Shown here: positions 7,881 to 16,014 of the stretch, in pieces
Numbering within the stretch: the stretch's first letter is position 1
How the letters are laid out: each line of letters begins with the position of its first letter
Source: Hydrogenophilales bacterium
GTDB taxonomy: Bacteria > Pseudomonadota > Gammaproteobacteria > Burkholderiales > Thiobacillaceae
Assembly (NCBI GenBank): GCA_023258975.1
Contig: JAHFRD010000008.1
Location: 62,001-126,000 of the forward strand
Direction: 5' to 3'
Length of the DNA: 64,000 bases
The notes under the pieces: generated by a model
Database searches by the model: none
The model's input: only the letters and a program-made list of their open reading frames with translations
What the model was told of the DNA's origin: nothing
Program-made: the position numbers and the translations under genes

Positions 7881-8692
7881 AACTCGGCTTTATCGGTGGC
7901 GGCAACATGGCGGCCGCCATGATCGGCGGCCTGCTGCAAAAAGGCTTTGCGCGACAGGACATCGTGGTCGCGGAACAACAGGCGGATCGGCGGGCCTGGA
8001 TGGCAAGCGAATTCGGTGTGAACGTCGTCGATATGGCCGGCGCGGCATTGGCCGCCGACGTCGTGGTTCTGGCCGTGAAGCCGCAGCAGTTGCGCGGCGT
8101 GCTGTGCGATCTGCCGCCGCTCCGGCCTGAGCAACTGATCGTCTCGATCGCGGCGGGCGCGCGCGCCGACGACATCTCCCGTTGGCTGCGCGGGCATCCC
8201 ATCGTGGTGCGCGCCATGCCCAACACGCCGGCCCTGGTCGGCGCCGGCATCACCGGCCTGTACGCCCTGCCCTCCGTCAACGAGGCGCGGAAAGCACAGG
8301 CCACTCAACTTCTGGAAGCCGTGGGCGGCGTGGTCTGGGTGGATAGCGAAGCCCAGATCGATGCCGTCACCGCCATTTCCGGGAGTGGCCCGGCCTATGT
8401 CTTCCTGTTCATCGAGGCGCTGCAGCAGGCGGCCATCGACCTCGGCCTGCCCGCCGAGACCGCGCGCCAGCTCACCCTGCACACCTTTCTCGGCGCCTCC
8501 GCCCTGGCGATCAAGGACAAATCCAGCGTGGCCGAACTGCGCGCCCGCGTCACCTCCAAGGGCGGCACCACCGAGCGCGGCCTGCTGGCGCTGGAAGAAG
8601 GCGGCGTGAAGTACGTCATCGGCCTGGCCGCGCGCGCGGCGGCGGAACGCGCCCAGGAGATGGGCGTTCTGTTGGGGAAGGACGGATGCTGA
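7877..8692 (+). CDS. proC: pyrroline-5-carboxylate reductase
   Basis: 271 residues, standard for ProC. Catalyses the last step of proline synthesis, NAD(P)H reduction of pyrroline-5-carboxylate in the cytoplasm. The Rossmann motif GFIGGGNMAAAMIGG is at residues 4-18. The signatures VRAMPNTPALVGAG, ISGSGPAYVF and the C-terminal VTSKGGTTERGL are present. It is coupled to yggS by ATGA and overlaps yggT by 7 bases. The longer frame beginning at 7391 is read out of phase through yggS and is not used. Confidence 0.96.
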   Translation: MKLGFIGGGNMAAAMIGGLLQKGFARQDIVVAEQQADRRAWMASEFGVNVVDMAGAALAADVVVLAVKPQQLRGVLCDLPPLRPEQLIVSIAAGARADDISRWLRGHPIVVRAMPNTPALVGAGITGLYALPSVNEARKAQATQLLEAVGGVVWVDSEAQIDAVTAISGSGPAYVFLFIEALQQAAIDLGLPAETARQLTLHTFLGASALAIKDKSSVAELRARVTSKGGTTERGLLALEEGGVKYVIGLAARAAAERAQEMGVLLGKDGC

Positions 8693-9264
8693 CCGACGCC
8701 GCCCAGTTCCTGTTGCGCACGGCGTTCGATCTGATCGCCTGCGCCCTGTTCCTGCGCTTCTGGATGCAATGGGTACGAGTGCCCTTCCACAATCCCTTCG
8801 CCCAATTCGTGCTGCGTGTGACCGATTTCGCGGTGCGCCCCCTGCGCCGGGTGGTTCCCGGCTATTTCGGACTCGATTGGGCCAGTCTGATCCCGTTCTA
8901 TGCCGCAGAACTGCTTTCCGTGCTGGGCAGCCATTGGCTGCTGGATTATCCGTTCGCGGCGGCGGGGGTTTCCGTGCTGCCCGCCTTCCTGCTGCTGGCC
9001 CTGGCCGCCGCCGCGCGCCTGGCGCTGTATCTGTTGATCGGCTTCATCCTGCTGCAAGCCGTACTGAGCTGGGTCAACCCGTTTTCGCCGCACGCCCCCC
9101 TGTTCTACGCGCTGGCGCGCCCGGTGCTGAAACCGTTCCAGAAGCTGGTTCCGCCCATCGGCGGCATCGACATCACGCCGATGGTCGCCCTGATCGTGGT
9201 GCAATTGCTGCTGATTGCTCCGGTTTCCGCCCTGGAGCGCATGGCCAGGGCGATGGTGTGGTGA
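8686..9264 (+). CDS. yggT: YggT family membrane protein
   Basis: 192 residues with two copies of the YGGT unit: hydrophobic pairs around residues 1-75 and 95-190. Each carries the family phrase around FHNPFAQFVLRVTDFAVRPL or VNPFSPHAPLFYALARPVL followed by Pro-rich turns. YggT proteins are inner-membrane proteins linked to cell division or osmotic tolerance in a few species; the mechanism is unknown. The start overlaps the proC end by 7 bases, and the end overlaps yggU as GTGA at 9261-9264. Confidence 0.9.
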   Translation: MLTDAAQFLLRTAFDLIACALFLRFWMQWVRVPFHNPFAQFVLRVTDFAVRPLRRVVPGYFGLDWASLIPFYAAELLSVLGSHWLLDYPFAAAGVSVLPAFLLLALAAAARLALYLLIGFILLQAVLSWVNPFSPHAPLFYALARPVLKPFQKLVPPIGGIDITPMVALIVVQLLLIAPVSALERMARAMVW

Positions 9265-9644
9265 CGCCCTGGTTGCGGCCCGTGAACGATGGCGTCGAGA
9301 TCACCGTGCATATCCAGCCCGGCGCCTCGCGCAGCGAGTTGGCGGGTGAATTCGACATAGCCCTCAAGGTGCGCATCTCGGCGCGCGCGGTGGAAGGGGC
9401 GGCCAATACCGCCTTGACGGAATTCATGGCGCGATGCCTTGGTGTGGCGCGGCGTGAGGTTAGAATCGTGCGCGGTGAGAAATCCCGCCATAAAGTACTC
9501 TGGGCGCCTGTTGCTCCAGATCTGGCGCGACGGAGATTGGCGGCGCCCCCGGCGCGGGAACAAGACCCGATCCGCCCCCCCAAGGGAGCAAGTCGTTCCC
9601 GGGGCGGCGCGGCGAACGATTTGATAGAGGGGAATATCCAATGA
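9261..9644 (+). CDS. yggU: DUF167 family protein YggU with C-terminal extension
   Basis: 127 residues from a GTG at 9261 that overlaps the yggT stop. Residues 8-85 show the DUF167 fold: VEITVHIQPGASRSELAG, KVRISARAVEGAANTALTEF and REVRIVRGEKSRHKVL. DUF167 proteins normally end at about 95-100 residues; here about 30 extra Arg/Pro/Ala-rich residues follow. The DNA for this tail contains an imperfect inverted repeat (around GGCGCGGGAAC and GTTCCCGGGGCGG), so the extension may come from a repeat insertion. The stop overlaps the dynamin-like gene start (ATGA). The function of the family is unknown. Confidence 0.85.
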   Translation: MTPWLRPVNDGVEITVHIQPGASRSELAGEFDIALKVRISARAVEGAANTALTEFMARCLGVARREVRIVRGEKSRHKVLWAPVAPDLARRRLAAPPAREQDPIRPPKGASRSRGGAANDLIEGNIQ

Positions 9645-11596
9645 ATTACGGTCTGGAAAGCGGCATTACCCGGTTCCGGCATAGGCGTGACCGGCTGGTC
9701 AAGGTGGTCACCACCTACAAGGACTGGCTGGAGAAATACTCCGACGCGGAACCGGTGCAATTGCTGCGGCTGTTCGACCTGACCGAAAACCTGAAGAAAG
9801 ACCGGCTCATGCTGGCCTTCGTGGCCGAATTCAGCCGTGGCAAGACCGAACTCATCAACGCCCTGTTCTTCTCCGACTTCAAGCAGCGCCTGCTGCCCTC
9901 GGATGCCGGCCGCACCACCATGTGTCCGACGGAAATTTTCTACGACACCGACACCGAACCCTATATTCGCCTGCTGCCCATCGAAACCCGCTTCCGCGAC
10001 GACAGCATCACCACCCTGAAACGCCTGCCGGTGGAATGGAGCACCATCAAACTTGACGTCGGCGACCCCGGCGCGATGGTCAGCGCCATGCGCAAGCTGG
10101 CGGAAACCAAGGTGGTGTTCAAGGTGGAAGCGCGCGCCCTCGGCCTGTGGGATGAAAACGACCCCAACCTGGGCTACATGGTGAAAGATCAGGATCGCGT
10201 GGAGATCCCGGCCTGGCGTTACGCCCTGATCAACTACTCGCACCCGCTGCTGGAATCCGGCCTCGCCATCCTCGACACCCCCGGACTCAACGCGATGGGC
10301 GCGGAACCGGAGCTGACCCTGTCCGTGATCCACAACGCGCACGCGCTGCTGTTCCTGCTGGCCACCGACACCGGCGTCACCCAGTCCGACTTTGAAATCT
10401 GGAACAAATGGGTCTCCAAGCACGCCAGCCAGCACTATGCGGTGCTGAACAAGATCGACATGCTCTGGGACGACCTCAAGACGCCCGAGGAAATCGGCCG
10501 CACCATCCAGCGCCAGATCGAATCCACCGCCACCCAGCTCAACATCCCCACGTCCAGCGTCATGGCCATCTCCGCCCAGAAGGCGCTGGTCGGCAAGATC
10601 CGCAACGACGCCGACATGCTCAAGCGTTCCGGCATCCAGGCCCTGGAAGTCATGCTGGCGCGGGAAATCATCCCGTCGCGGGAAAAAATCATGCGCGAGG
10701 CCGTGGTGCGCGAGGTCGGCCCGCTACTCACGGAAGCGCGCGACACCGCGCACAACCGCCTCCTGGCTGCGCGCCAATCGCTCATGGACCTGCATGCCCT
10801 GTCCGGCAAGAACCAGCAGATCGTCGGCCAGATGCGGGAAAAGATGCTGGGCGATAAACAGCTCTACGAAGAAACCGCGCGCAACTTCAACGTCACCCGC
10901 AAGATCGTCGCGCAACAGGGCTGGGAACTGCTCACCCACCTGGATGACGACCGCATGGACAAGATCATCGAAGAATCCATGATGGCCATCAACGACAGCT
11001 GGACCACCGCCGGGCTGATCAAGGGCATGCATCTCATGATCCGCCGCATGGGCGCCGAATTCGACCATGCCAACCAGCAGAGCGGTGGCATCAAGCAACT
11101 GCTCAACGCCGCCTATCAACGCTTCCACGACGTCCACGGCCTGGAGCGCATGGACCCACCGATTCTGGAACTCTCGCGCTACCGGGCCCGCCTCGACGAA
11201 CTGATGGTGAGTACCCAGGAATTCTGCTCCGACCCGCTCAACATCATGTTGGAGAAGCGCTTCATGGTGAAGAAGTTCTATATCGCCCTGGTCACCCAGG
11301 CGCGCATCGTGTTCCAGCAAGTCCGTCTGGAGACTGAAACCTGGCTGCGCCTCACCCTCGACCCCATCGTCGCGCGCATCAAGGAACACAAGACCCAATT
11401 GGAGCACCGCCTGGAGAACCTCAACAAGGTGCACACCAACCTCAGCTCCATCCAGGAGCGCAGCGCCGTGATCAGCCGCGACATGGTGGGCATCAAGGCG
11501 CAGTGCGACCAGATCGAGGAAGTCGCCAAGGAATTCTCCCTGCTCACCGGAATCGCCTTCCGCGCGCTGGAGGGCATGCCGCAGACGGCGGCGTAG
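9641..11596 (+). CDS. bacterial dynamin-like GTPase
   Basis: 651 residues. GTPase motifs are G1 AEFSRGKTEL at about 62-71, G2 in GRTTMCPTEI, G3 DTPGLN near 208, and G4 LNKIDML near 273. The remaining 350 residues are mostly helical and charged with long heptad-like stretches (for instance residues 575-625), as in the stalk regions of dynamin-like proteins. Such proteins remodel membranes or respond to membrane stress. No clear transmembrane paddle is visible, so membrane contact is not shown. The start overlaps the yggU stop (ATGA), placing it in the yggS-proC-yggT-yggU operon. The exact role is unknown. Confidence 0.85.
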   Translation: MNYGLESGITRFRHRRDRLVKVVTTYKDWLEKYSDAEPVQLLRLFDLTENLKKDRLMLAFVAEFSRGKTELINALFFSDFKQRLLPSDAGRTTMCPTEIFYDTDTEPYIRLLPIETRFRDDSITTLKRLPVEWSTIKLDVGDPGAMVSAMRKLAETKVVFKVEARALGLWDENDPNLGYMVKDQDRVEIPAWRYALINYSHPLLESGLAILDTPGLNAMGAEPELTLSVIHNAHALLFLLATDTGVTQSDFEIWNKWVSKHASQHYAVLNKIDMLWDDLKTPEEIGRTIQRQIESTATQLNIPTSSVMAISAQKALVGKIRNDADMLKRSGIQALEVMLAREIIPSREKIMREAVVREVGPLLTEARDTAHNRLLAARQSLMDLHALSGKNQQIVGQMREKMLGDKQLYEETARNFNVTRKIVAQQGWELLTHLDDDRMDKIIEESMMAINDSWTTAGLIKGMHLMIRRMGAEFDHANQQSGGIKQLLNAAYQRFHDVHGLERMDPPILELSRYRARLDELMVSTQEFCSDPLNIMLEKRFMVKKFYIALVTQARIVFQQVRLETETWLRLTLDPIVARIKEHKTQLEHRLENLNKVHTNLSSIQERSAVISRDMVGIKAQCDQIEEVAKEFSLLTGIAFRALEGMPQTAA

Positions 11597-11600
11597 GTCT

Positions 11601-11672
11601 TGTAGCGCCGGCGTCTCGCCGGCTTTGTGGGTCTGATTGGAAAAACGAAGCCGGCGAGACGCCGGCGCTACA
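11601..11672. repeat. palindromic repeat, family A, between convergent genes
   Basis: 25-base arms at 11601-11625 and 11648-11672 around a short loop. The rng stop codon (11668-11670) lies inside the right arm, so the repeat supplies the stop. The loop carries TCTGATTGG, the reverse complement of the loop core in the copy at 4879. Confidence 0.8.
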
Positions 11673-13119
11673 GCAGGATGATGTCGTACTGCTCCTGGGT
11701 GAAGATGCTCTCCACCTGAAGTGAAATCGGCTTGCCGATGAAATCGGAAAGCTGCGCCAGGCTTTGCGATTCCTCGTCCAGATACAGGTCGATCACGGTC
11801 TGCGAAGCCATGATGCGGAACTCGCGCGCGCTGAACTGGCGTGCCTCGCGCAGGATGGAACGCAGGATTTCATAGCACACGGTCTGCGCCGTCTTGATCT
11901 GGCCGCGCCCCTGGCAGGTGGGACAGGGCTCGCACAACACGCGGGTCAGGCTTTCGCGGGTGCGTTTGCGCGTCATCTCCACCAACCCCAGCGAAGTGAA
12001 GCCGTTGATGGTCATGCGCGTGTGGTCACGCGCCAGGGCCTTCGACAATTCCGCCAGCACGGCCTGTTTATGCTCGATGCTGTCCATGTCGATGAAATCC
12101 AGGATGATGATGCCGCCCAGATTGCGCAAGCGCAGTTGCCGGGCGATGGTCTGGGCCGCTTCCAGGTTGGTCTTGAAGATGGTCTCGTCGAAGGTGCGGC
12201 CGCTGGTGTAGCTGCCGGTGTTCACGTCGATGGTGGTCAGCGCCTCGGTCTGGTCGACGATCAGATAGCCGCCCGACTTGAGATCCACGCGCCGCCCCAG
12301 CGCCTTCTCGATTTCCTCCTCCACCCCGTACAGATCGAACAGCGGCCGCTCGGCGGCATAGTGGTTGATCTTGCCGTGCACGTTGTGGGTGAACTCTTCC
12401 GCGAAGGCGTCCAGGCGCAGGAAGGTCTCGCGCGAATCCACCAGGATGCGGGAGGTTTCCGCCGTCGCGAAGTCACGCAACACACGGTGCGCCAGATCCA
12501 GCTCCTGGTAGATCGCCTTCGGCCCCGAGGTGTTCTCGGAACGCGCCCGAATCGCGTCCCACAACGTGCGCAGATAGTCCACGTCGGCGGCCAGTTCGGC
12601 GTCGTCGGCGATGTTGGCCATGGTGCGGATGATGAAACCGCCCTGCTCCCCCTCGGGCAGGAGCCGGGTCAGACGCTCGCGCAGCAACTCGCGCTCCGCC
12701 TCGTCCTCGATCTTCTGCGAGATGCCGATGCGCGTTTCCTGCGGCAGGAACACGAGAAAGCGCCCGGCCATGCTGATCTGCGTCGACAGGCGCGCGCCCT
12801 TGGTGCCGATCGGATCCTTGATGACCTGCACCAGCACGCTCTGGCCCTCGTGCAACACCTTTTCGATCGGGCGCGGGCTATTGTCGCAACGCGCCTCGAC
12901 GATGTCGCCGACATGCAGGAACGCGGCGCGGTCCAGGCCGATGTCCACGAACGCCGACTGCATCCCCGGCAACACGCGACTCACCTTGCCCTGGTAGACG
13001 TTGCCCACCAGGCCGCGACCGCCGGAGCGCTCGATGTGCAGTTCCTGCACCACGCCCAGATACAACACCGCGACCCGCGTTTCCTGCGGCGTCACGTTAA
13101 TCAGAATTTCTTCGCTCAT
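11668..13119 (-). CDS. rng: ribonuclease G
   Basis: 483 residues, normal for RNase G. An endoribonuclease that matures the 5' end of 16S rRNA and degrades some mRNAs. The N-terminal S1 domain spans roughly residues 35-125 (GNVYQGKVSRVLPGMQSAFV). The catalytic DNase-I-like part carries the metal ligands within TTIDVNTGSY and GGIIILDFIDMD. The zinc-link motif is CEPCPTCQGRG near residue 405, the Cys-x2-Cys that joins protomers. It lacks the long C-terminal scaffold of RNase E. It follows maf by 57 bases, in a conserved maf-rng pair. Confidence 0.95.
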   Translation of the reverse strand: MSEEILINVTPQETRVAVLYLGVVQELHIERSGGRGLVGNVYQGKVSRVLPGMQSAFVDIGLDRAAFLHVGDIVEARCDNSPRPIEKVLHEGQSVLVQVIKDPIGTKGARLSTQISMAGRFLVFLPQETRIGISQKIEDEAERELLRERLTRLLPEGEQGGFIIRTMANIADDAELAADVDYLRTLWDAIRARSENTSGPKAIYQELDLAHRVLRDFATAETSRILVDSRETFLRLDAFAEEFTHNVHGKINHYAAERPLFDLYGVEEEIEKALGRRVDLKSGGYLIVDQTEALTTIDVNTGSYTSGRTFDETIFKTNLEAAQTIARQLRLRNLGGIIILDFIDMDSIEHKQAVLAELSKALARDHTRMTINGFTSLGLVEMTRKRTRESLTRVLCEPCPTCQGRGQIKTAQTVCYEILRSILREARQFSAREFRIMASQTVIDLYLDEESQSLAQLSDFIGKPISLQVESIFTQEQYDIILL

Positions 13120-13138
13120 GGCTCAAACAGGTAGTCGA

Positions 13139-13172
13139 GAGTCGGGAGTGGAGCGCGCTCCACTCCCGACTC
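13139..13172. repeat. perfect 34-bp palindrome between maf and rng
   Basis: Arms of 17 bases (13139-13155 and 13156-13172) pair perfectly with no loop. It does not belong to repeat families A or B. In the maf-rng transcript it would form a hairpin just before the rng start (13119), so it could lower rng expression or be a protein-binding site. Confidence 0.7.
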
Positions 13173-13176
13173 GCGG

Positions 13177-13785
13177 CTAGATCACGGGGAAACCGATCTC
13201 CCGCAGCAGGCGCGCCGTCTCGAACAGGGGCAAGCCCATCACCCCGGAATAACTGCCGGACAGATGCTCGATGAACATCGCCGCGTGGCCCTGGATGCCA
13301 TAACCGCCCGCCTTGTCGAACGGCTCTCGGGTAGCCACATAAGCGGCAATCTCGGCTTCCGAGAGAGGTTGGAAAGTCACCGCGCTCTCCGACAACGCCA
13401 CCTTCAGGCGCCCCTGAAAAGCTACCGCCACCCCGGTCAGCACGCTGTGCGAACGCCCCGAATAGTGGCGCAGCATCGCCGCCGCTTCCTCGGCATCCGC
13501 CGGTTTGCCGAGAATCCGGCCATCCAGAGTCACCGTGGTATCCGCCGCCACGATCGGCCAGGCCGCCAGATTGCGCCGATGCCGCGCCGACTCCCCCGCC
13601 TCGGCCTTCGCGCGCGCCAGGCGCAAAACATACTCCAGCGCCGGCTCGTTCGGCTTCGGTGTCTCATCCACATCCACCCGCCCAGAGCCATTGCGCAGGA
13701 GCAGCACCGCCGGCGCCAGGCCGATCTGGCGCAACAATTCCAGCCGGCGAGGGCTTTGCGAGGCGAGATAGAGCGGTTTCAACAT
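13177..13785 (-). CDS. maf: Maf family nucleotide pyrophosphatase
   Basis: 202 residues. Maf proteins hydrolyse non-canonical or canonical nucleoside triphosphates to monophosphates and affect division. Seen: the N-terminal PLYLASQSPRRLELL loop, the catalytic region IVAADTTVTLDGRILGKP, the HSVLTGVAV strand, and the EPFDKAGGYGIQG motif. Start chosen at 13785 because the family begins MLKPLYLASQSPRR; the 35 upstream codons look non-conserved. Which Maf subfamily (YhdE or YceF type) is not decided. It lies upstream of rng, as in many proteobacteria. Confidence 0.93.
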   Translation of the reverse strand: MLKPLYLASQSPRRLELLRQIGLAPAVLLLRNGSGRVDVDETPKPNEPALEYVLRLARAKAEAGESARHRRNLAAWPIVAADTTVTLDGRILGKPADAEEAAAMLRHYSGRSHSVLTGVAVAFQGRLKVALSESAVTFQPLSEAEIAAYVATREPFDKAGGYGIQGHAAMFIEHLSGSYSGVMGLPLFETARLLREIGFPVI

Positions 13786-13923
13786 GAACGGAACACGGCA
13801 ATTGGACTCCGATGCAGCCCCGCATTTTCCACTTATTCGGCGAGCCGTGTCGCCGCTGGATTGAGCACCGAGCATGGACACGCGACGCAACGAATCCCAT
13901 CTTGATTAAAACAAAACAACCTG

Positions 13924-13942
13924 GATAATGATAACCGCTCTC
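13924..13942 (+). promoter_or_regulatory. Fur-box-like operator
   Basis: GATAATGATAACCGCTCTC matches the 19-base Fur consensus GATAATGATAATCATTATC at 15 positions, including the whole first half. It sits 18 bases before the start of the outer-membrane protein gene. Iron repression of that gene is therefore likely, but this is inference. Confidence 0.55.
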
Positions 13943-13960
13943 ATTTATAAGAAAGACCCC

Positions 13961-14722
13961 ATGCACTCCAGACTCGCTCTCCTCGTTTGCCTCGCCGCCC
14001 TGTCCGGGCAGACACTGGCTGCCCCCGACGAAATCCAGGTGTACGACGATGAACTGAATTCGCCTGGCGCGTTCGGCATTGAATTGCACAGCAACTATGT
14101 CCTTTCCGGCAGCCGCACGCCTGCTTACAGCGGGGAAACCCCGACCAACCATGTGTTGCAGGTCACGCCCGAGTTTTCTTATGGCATCAACAAACAATGG
14201 GAAGCCGGGCTCTATTTCCCTCCCCTGGCGCTGACCCCCGGCGGCAAGATTGATGTCAACGGTCTGCGGCCAAGACTCAAGTACATCGCGCCCAAGGAAG
14301 GTGAGGAAGGATTCTTCTGGGGGGTGAATATCGAGGCCGGCTACTTCTCGCGCCGCGTATCGGAGAGCCACTGGGCGGGTGAAATCCGCCCCATCCTCGG
14401 TTACCGCTCGGGCTCCTGGACCACCGTCGTCAACCCCATCCTGGATTTTTCACTGTCCGGCAATGTCCCGCGCACGCCGGAATTCGCCCCATGCATCAAA
14501 GTTTCCCACCAATTGAACGAGGAACTGGCCATCGGACTGGAGCACTATGCCGCGCTGGGCCCGATCAACCATCCGCTGCCCGCGCATGAACAGGCACGAT
14601 CCACGTTCGTCGTGGCGGACTGGAAATACAAGGGTTATGACCTCAACTTCGGCACCGGTTACGGCAACCGCCAGAACGGCGACCGTGGCATCGTCAAGCT
14701 GATTCTCGCCCTACCTCTGTAG
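13961..14722 (+). CDS. putative outer-membrane beta-barrel protein, possibly iron-regulated
   Basis: 253 residues. A signal peptide (MHSRLALLVCLAALSGQTLA) is followed by alternating beta-strand segments rich in aromatic residues and ending with a short hydrophobic strand. The mature start DEIQVYDDELNSPGAFGIEL followed by LHSNYV is a recurrent opening in uncharacterised proteobacterial barrel proteins. Start chosen at 13961 because it begins the signal peptide; the frame upstream overlaps the Fur-box-like site. The gene converges on an ABC permease gene with only 4 bases between stops. No substrate can be proposed beyond a link to iron response. Confidence 0.6.
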   Translation: MHSRLALLVCLAALSGQTLAAPDEIQVYDDELNSPGAFGIELHSNYVLSGSRTPAYSGETPTNHVLQVTPEFSYGINKQWEAGLYFPPLALTPGGKIDVNGLRPRLKYIAPKEGEEGFFWGVNIEAGYFSRRVSESHWAGEIRPILGYRSGSWTTVVNPILDFSLSGNVPRTPEFAPCIKVSHQLNEELAIGLEHYAALGPINHPLPAHEQARSTFVVADWKYKGYDLNFGTGYGNRQNGDRGIVKLILALPL

Positions 14723-14726
14723 CCGC

Positions 14727-15929
14727 CTATTCGGCGCGCAACGCTTCCACCGGATCGAACCTTGCCGCCTTTCTGGCCGGCGCCACGCCAGCCGCCAGGC
14801 CGATGCACACGGCGACGGCTTCGGCGGCGAGGATGTAGTCCCAGGCCAGGCGCACCGGAAGGGCGGGCAACAGGAGGTTGAGGAGTTCGGCCAGGCCGAC
14901 ACCCAGCGCCAATCCGGCGGCGCCGCCCAAGGCGGCGAGCCCGGCGGCTTCCACGAGGAACAGGGCCATGATCTGGCCGTGCCGCGCGCCGAGGGCGTTC
15001 AGCAGGCCGATTTCGCCGGTGCGTTCGGTGACGGTGATGGTCATCAGGGTGAGGATGCCGACCCCGCCGACCACCAGGGAAATGCTGCCGAGAGCGGCAA
15101 CGGCGAAGGTGAGCACACCCAGGATCGAATCCAGCACGGCCAACTGCTGTTTCTGCGGGGTGACGGTGAAATCCTCGCCGCCGTGGCGCGCGGCGAGCAG
15201 GCGGCGAATACCCGCTTCGACGTGCTCCGGGTTGGCTTCCGGATCGTGGGCGATGTCGATTTCCATCAAGCCTTCGCGGTTGAACAACTCCAGCGCGCGC
15301 GCGGCGGGCAGGTAGACGGTGTCGTCGAGGTCGAAACCGAGTACCTGGCCCTTGCTCGCCATCACGCCGACCACGCGATAGCGCTGGCCGCCGACTCGGA
15401 TCATGGCGCCGAGCGGGTTCTCGCCGCCGAACAGTTCGGCGCGCACCTTGGCGCCAAGCACGGCGAAGGCGCGCGGGCTACGCACATCGTCGGCGGGAAG
15501 AAAACCGCCGACAGCGACGTCCATGCGGAACGTCTCGGCAAACGCCTGGCCGACGCCGTAGACGGTGACCCTGCGCCCGCGCCCCAGCGCCTCCACCTCC
15601 GCGTTGCCCTGGACCACCGGGCACACGCTCTCGACTTGCGGCACCTGGCGCAGCGCCTGTGCATCGTCCAGGGACAGCGGCCGCGCGCTGCCGAACATGC
15701 CGACCGCGCCGCCGTGGGTCTTGGTTTTGCCGGGAGTGACGCCGATCAGATTGGTGCCGAACTGGGTGAATTCCGACAGCACGAACTGGTGCAGGCCTTC
15801 GCCCAGGGCGGTCAGCAGGATGACCGCCGCGACGCCGACCGCGATGCCCAGGGCCGAGAGGAAACTGCGGCCTGGATGGTGGGCCAGGGCGCCGAGGGAG
15901 AGATGCAGGAGATCGCCTGGGCGCATCAC
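14727..15929 (-). CDS. ABC exporter permease, FtsX/MacB type (second)
   Basis: 400 residues. An N-terminal membrane helix (residues 20-42), a large periplasmic MacB_PCD-like domain (about 50-245), then three helices near 270-290, 325-350 and 360-385 form the FtsX topology. It is a paralogue of the permease at 16015-17223, sharing the start pattern LSLGALAHHPGR and ALGIAVGVAAVILLTALGEG. Such permeases couple ATPase cycles to mechanical export by a TolC-linked adaptor, as in MacAB. The gap to the first permease (15930-16014) holds a palindromic repeat. The substrate is unknown. Confidence 0.85.
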   Translation of the reverse strand: MMRPGDLLHLSLGALAHHPGRSFLSALGIAVGVAAVILLTALGEGLHQFVLSEFTQFGTNLIGVTPGKTKTHGGAVGMFGSARPLSLDDAQALRQVPQVESVCPVVQGNAEVEALGRGRRVTVYGVGQAFAETFRMDVAVGGFLPADDVRSPRAFAVLGAKVRAELFGGENPLGAMIRVGGQRYRVVGVMASKGQVLGFDLDDTVYLPAARALELFNREGLMEIDIAHDPEANPEHVEAGIRRLLAARHGGEDFTVTPQKQQLAVLDSILGVLTFAVAALGSISLVVGGVGILTLMTITVTERTGEIGLLNALGARHGQIMALFLVEAAGLAALGGAAGLALGVGLAELLNLLLPALPVRLAWDYILAAEAVAVCIGLAAGVAPARKAARFDPVEALRAE

Positions 15930-15988
15930 GTGGGAGCGGGCTTGCCCGCGATGTCCCCGTTGTAATCGCGGGCAAGCCCGCTCCCACG
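15929..15988. repeat. palindromic repeat, family B (GGAGCGGGCTTGCCCGCGAT)
   Basis: 24-base arms (15929-15952 and 15965-15988) with a 12-base loop. It sits between two permease genes of one operon, so it would fold in the transcript. The same arms recur at 28136, 42136 and 57996. Confidence 0.85.
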
Positions 15989-16014
15989 CTGGGGGATGCT
16001 TCCGCGCATCGGCA

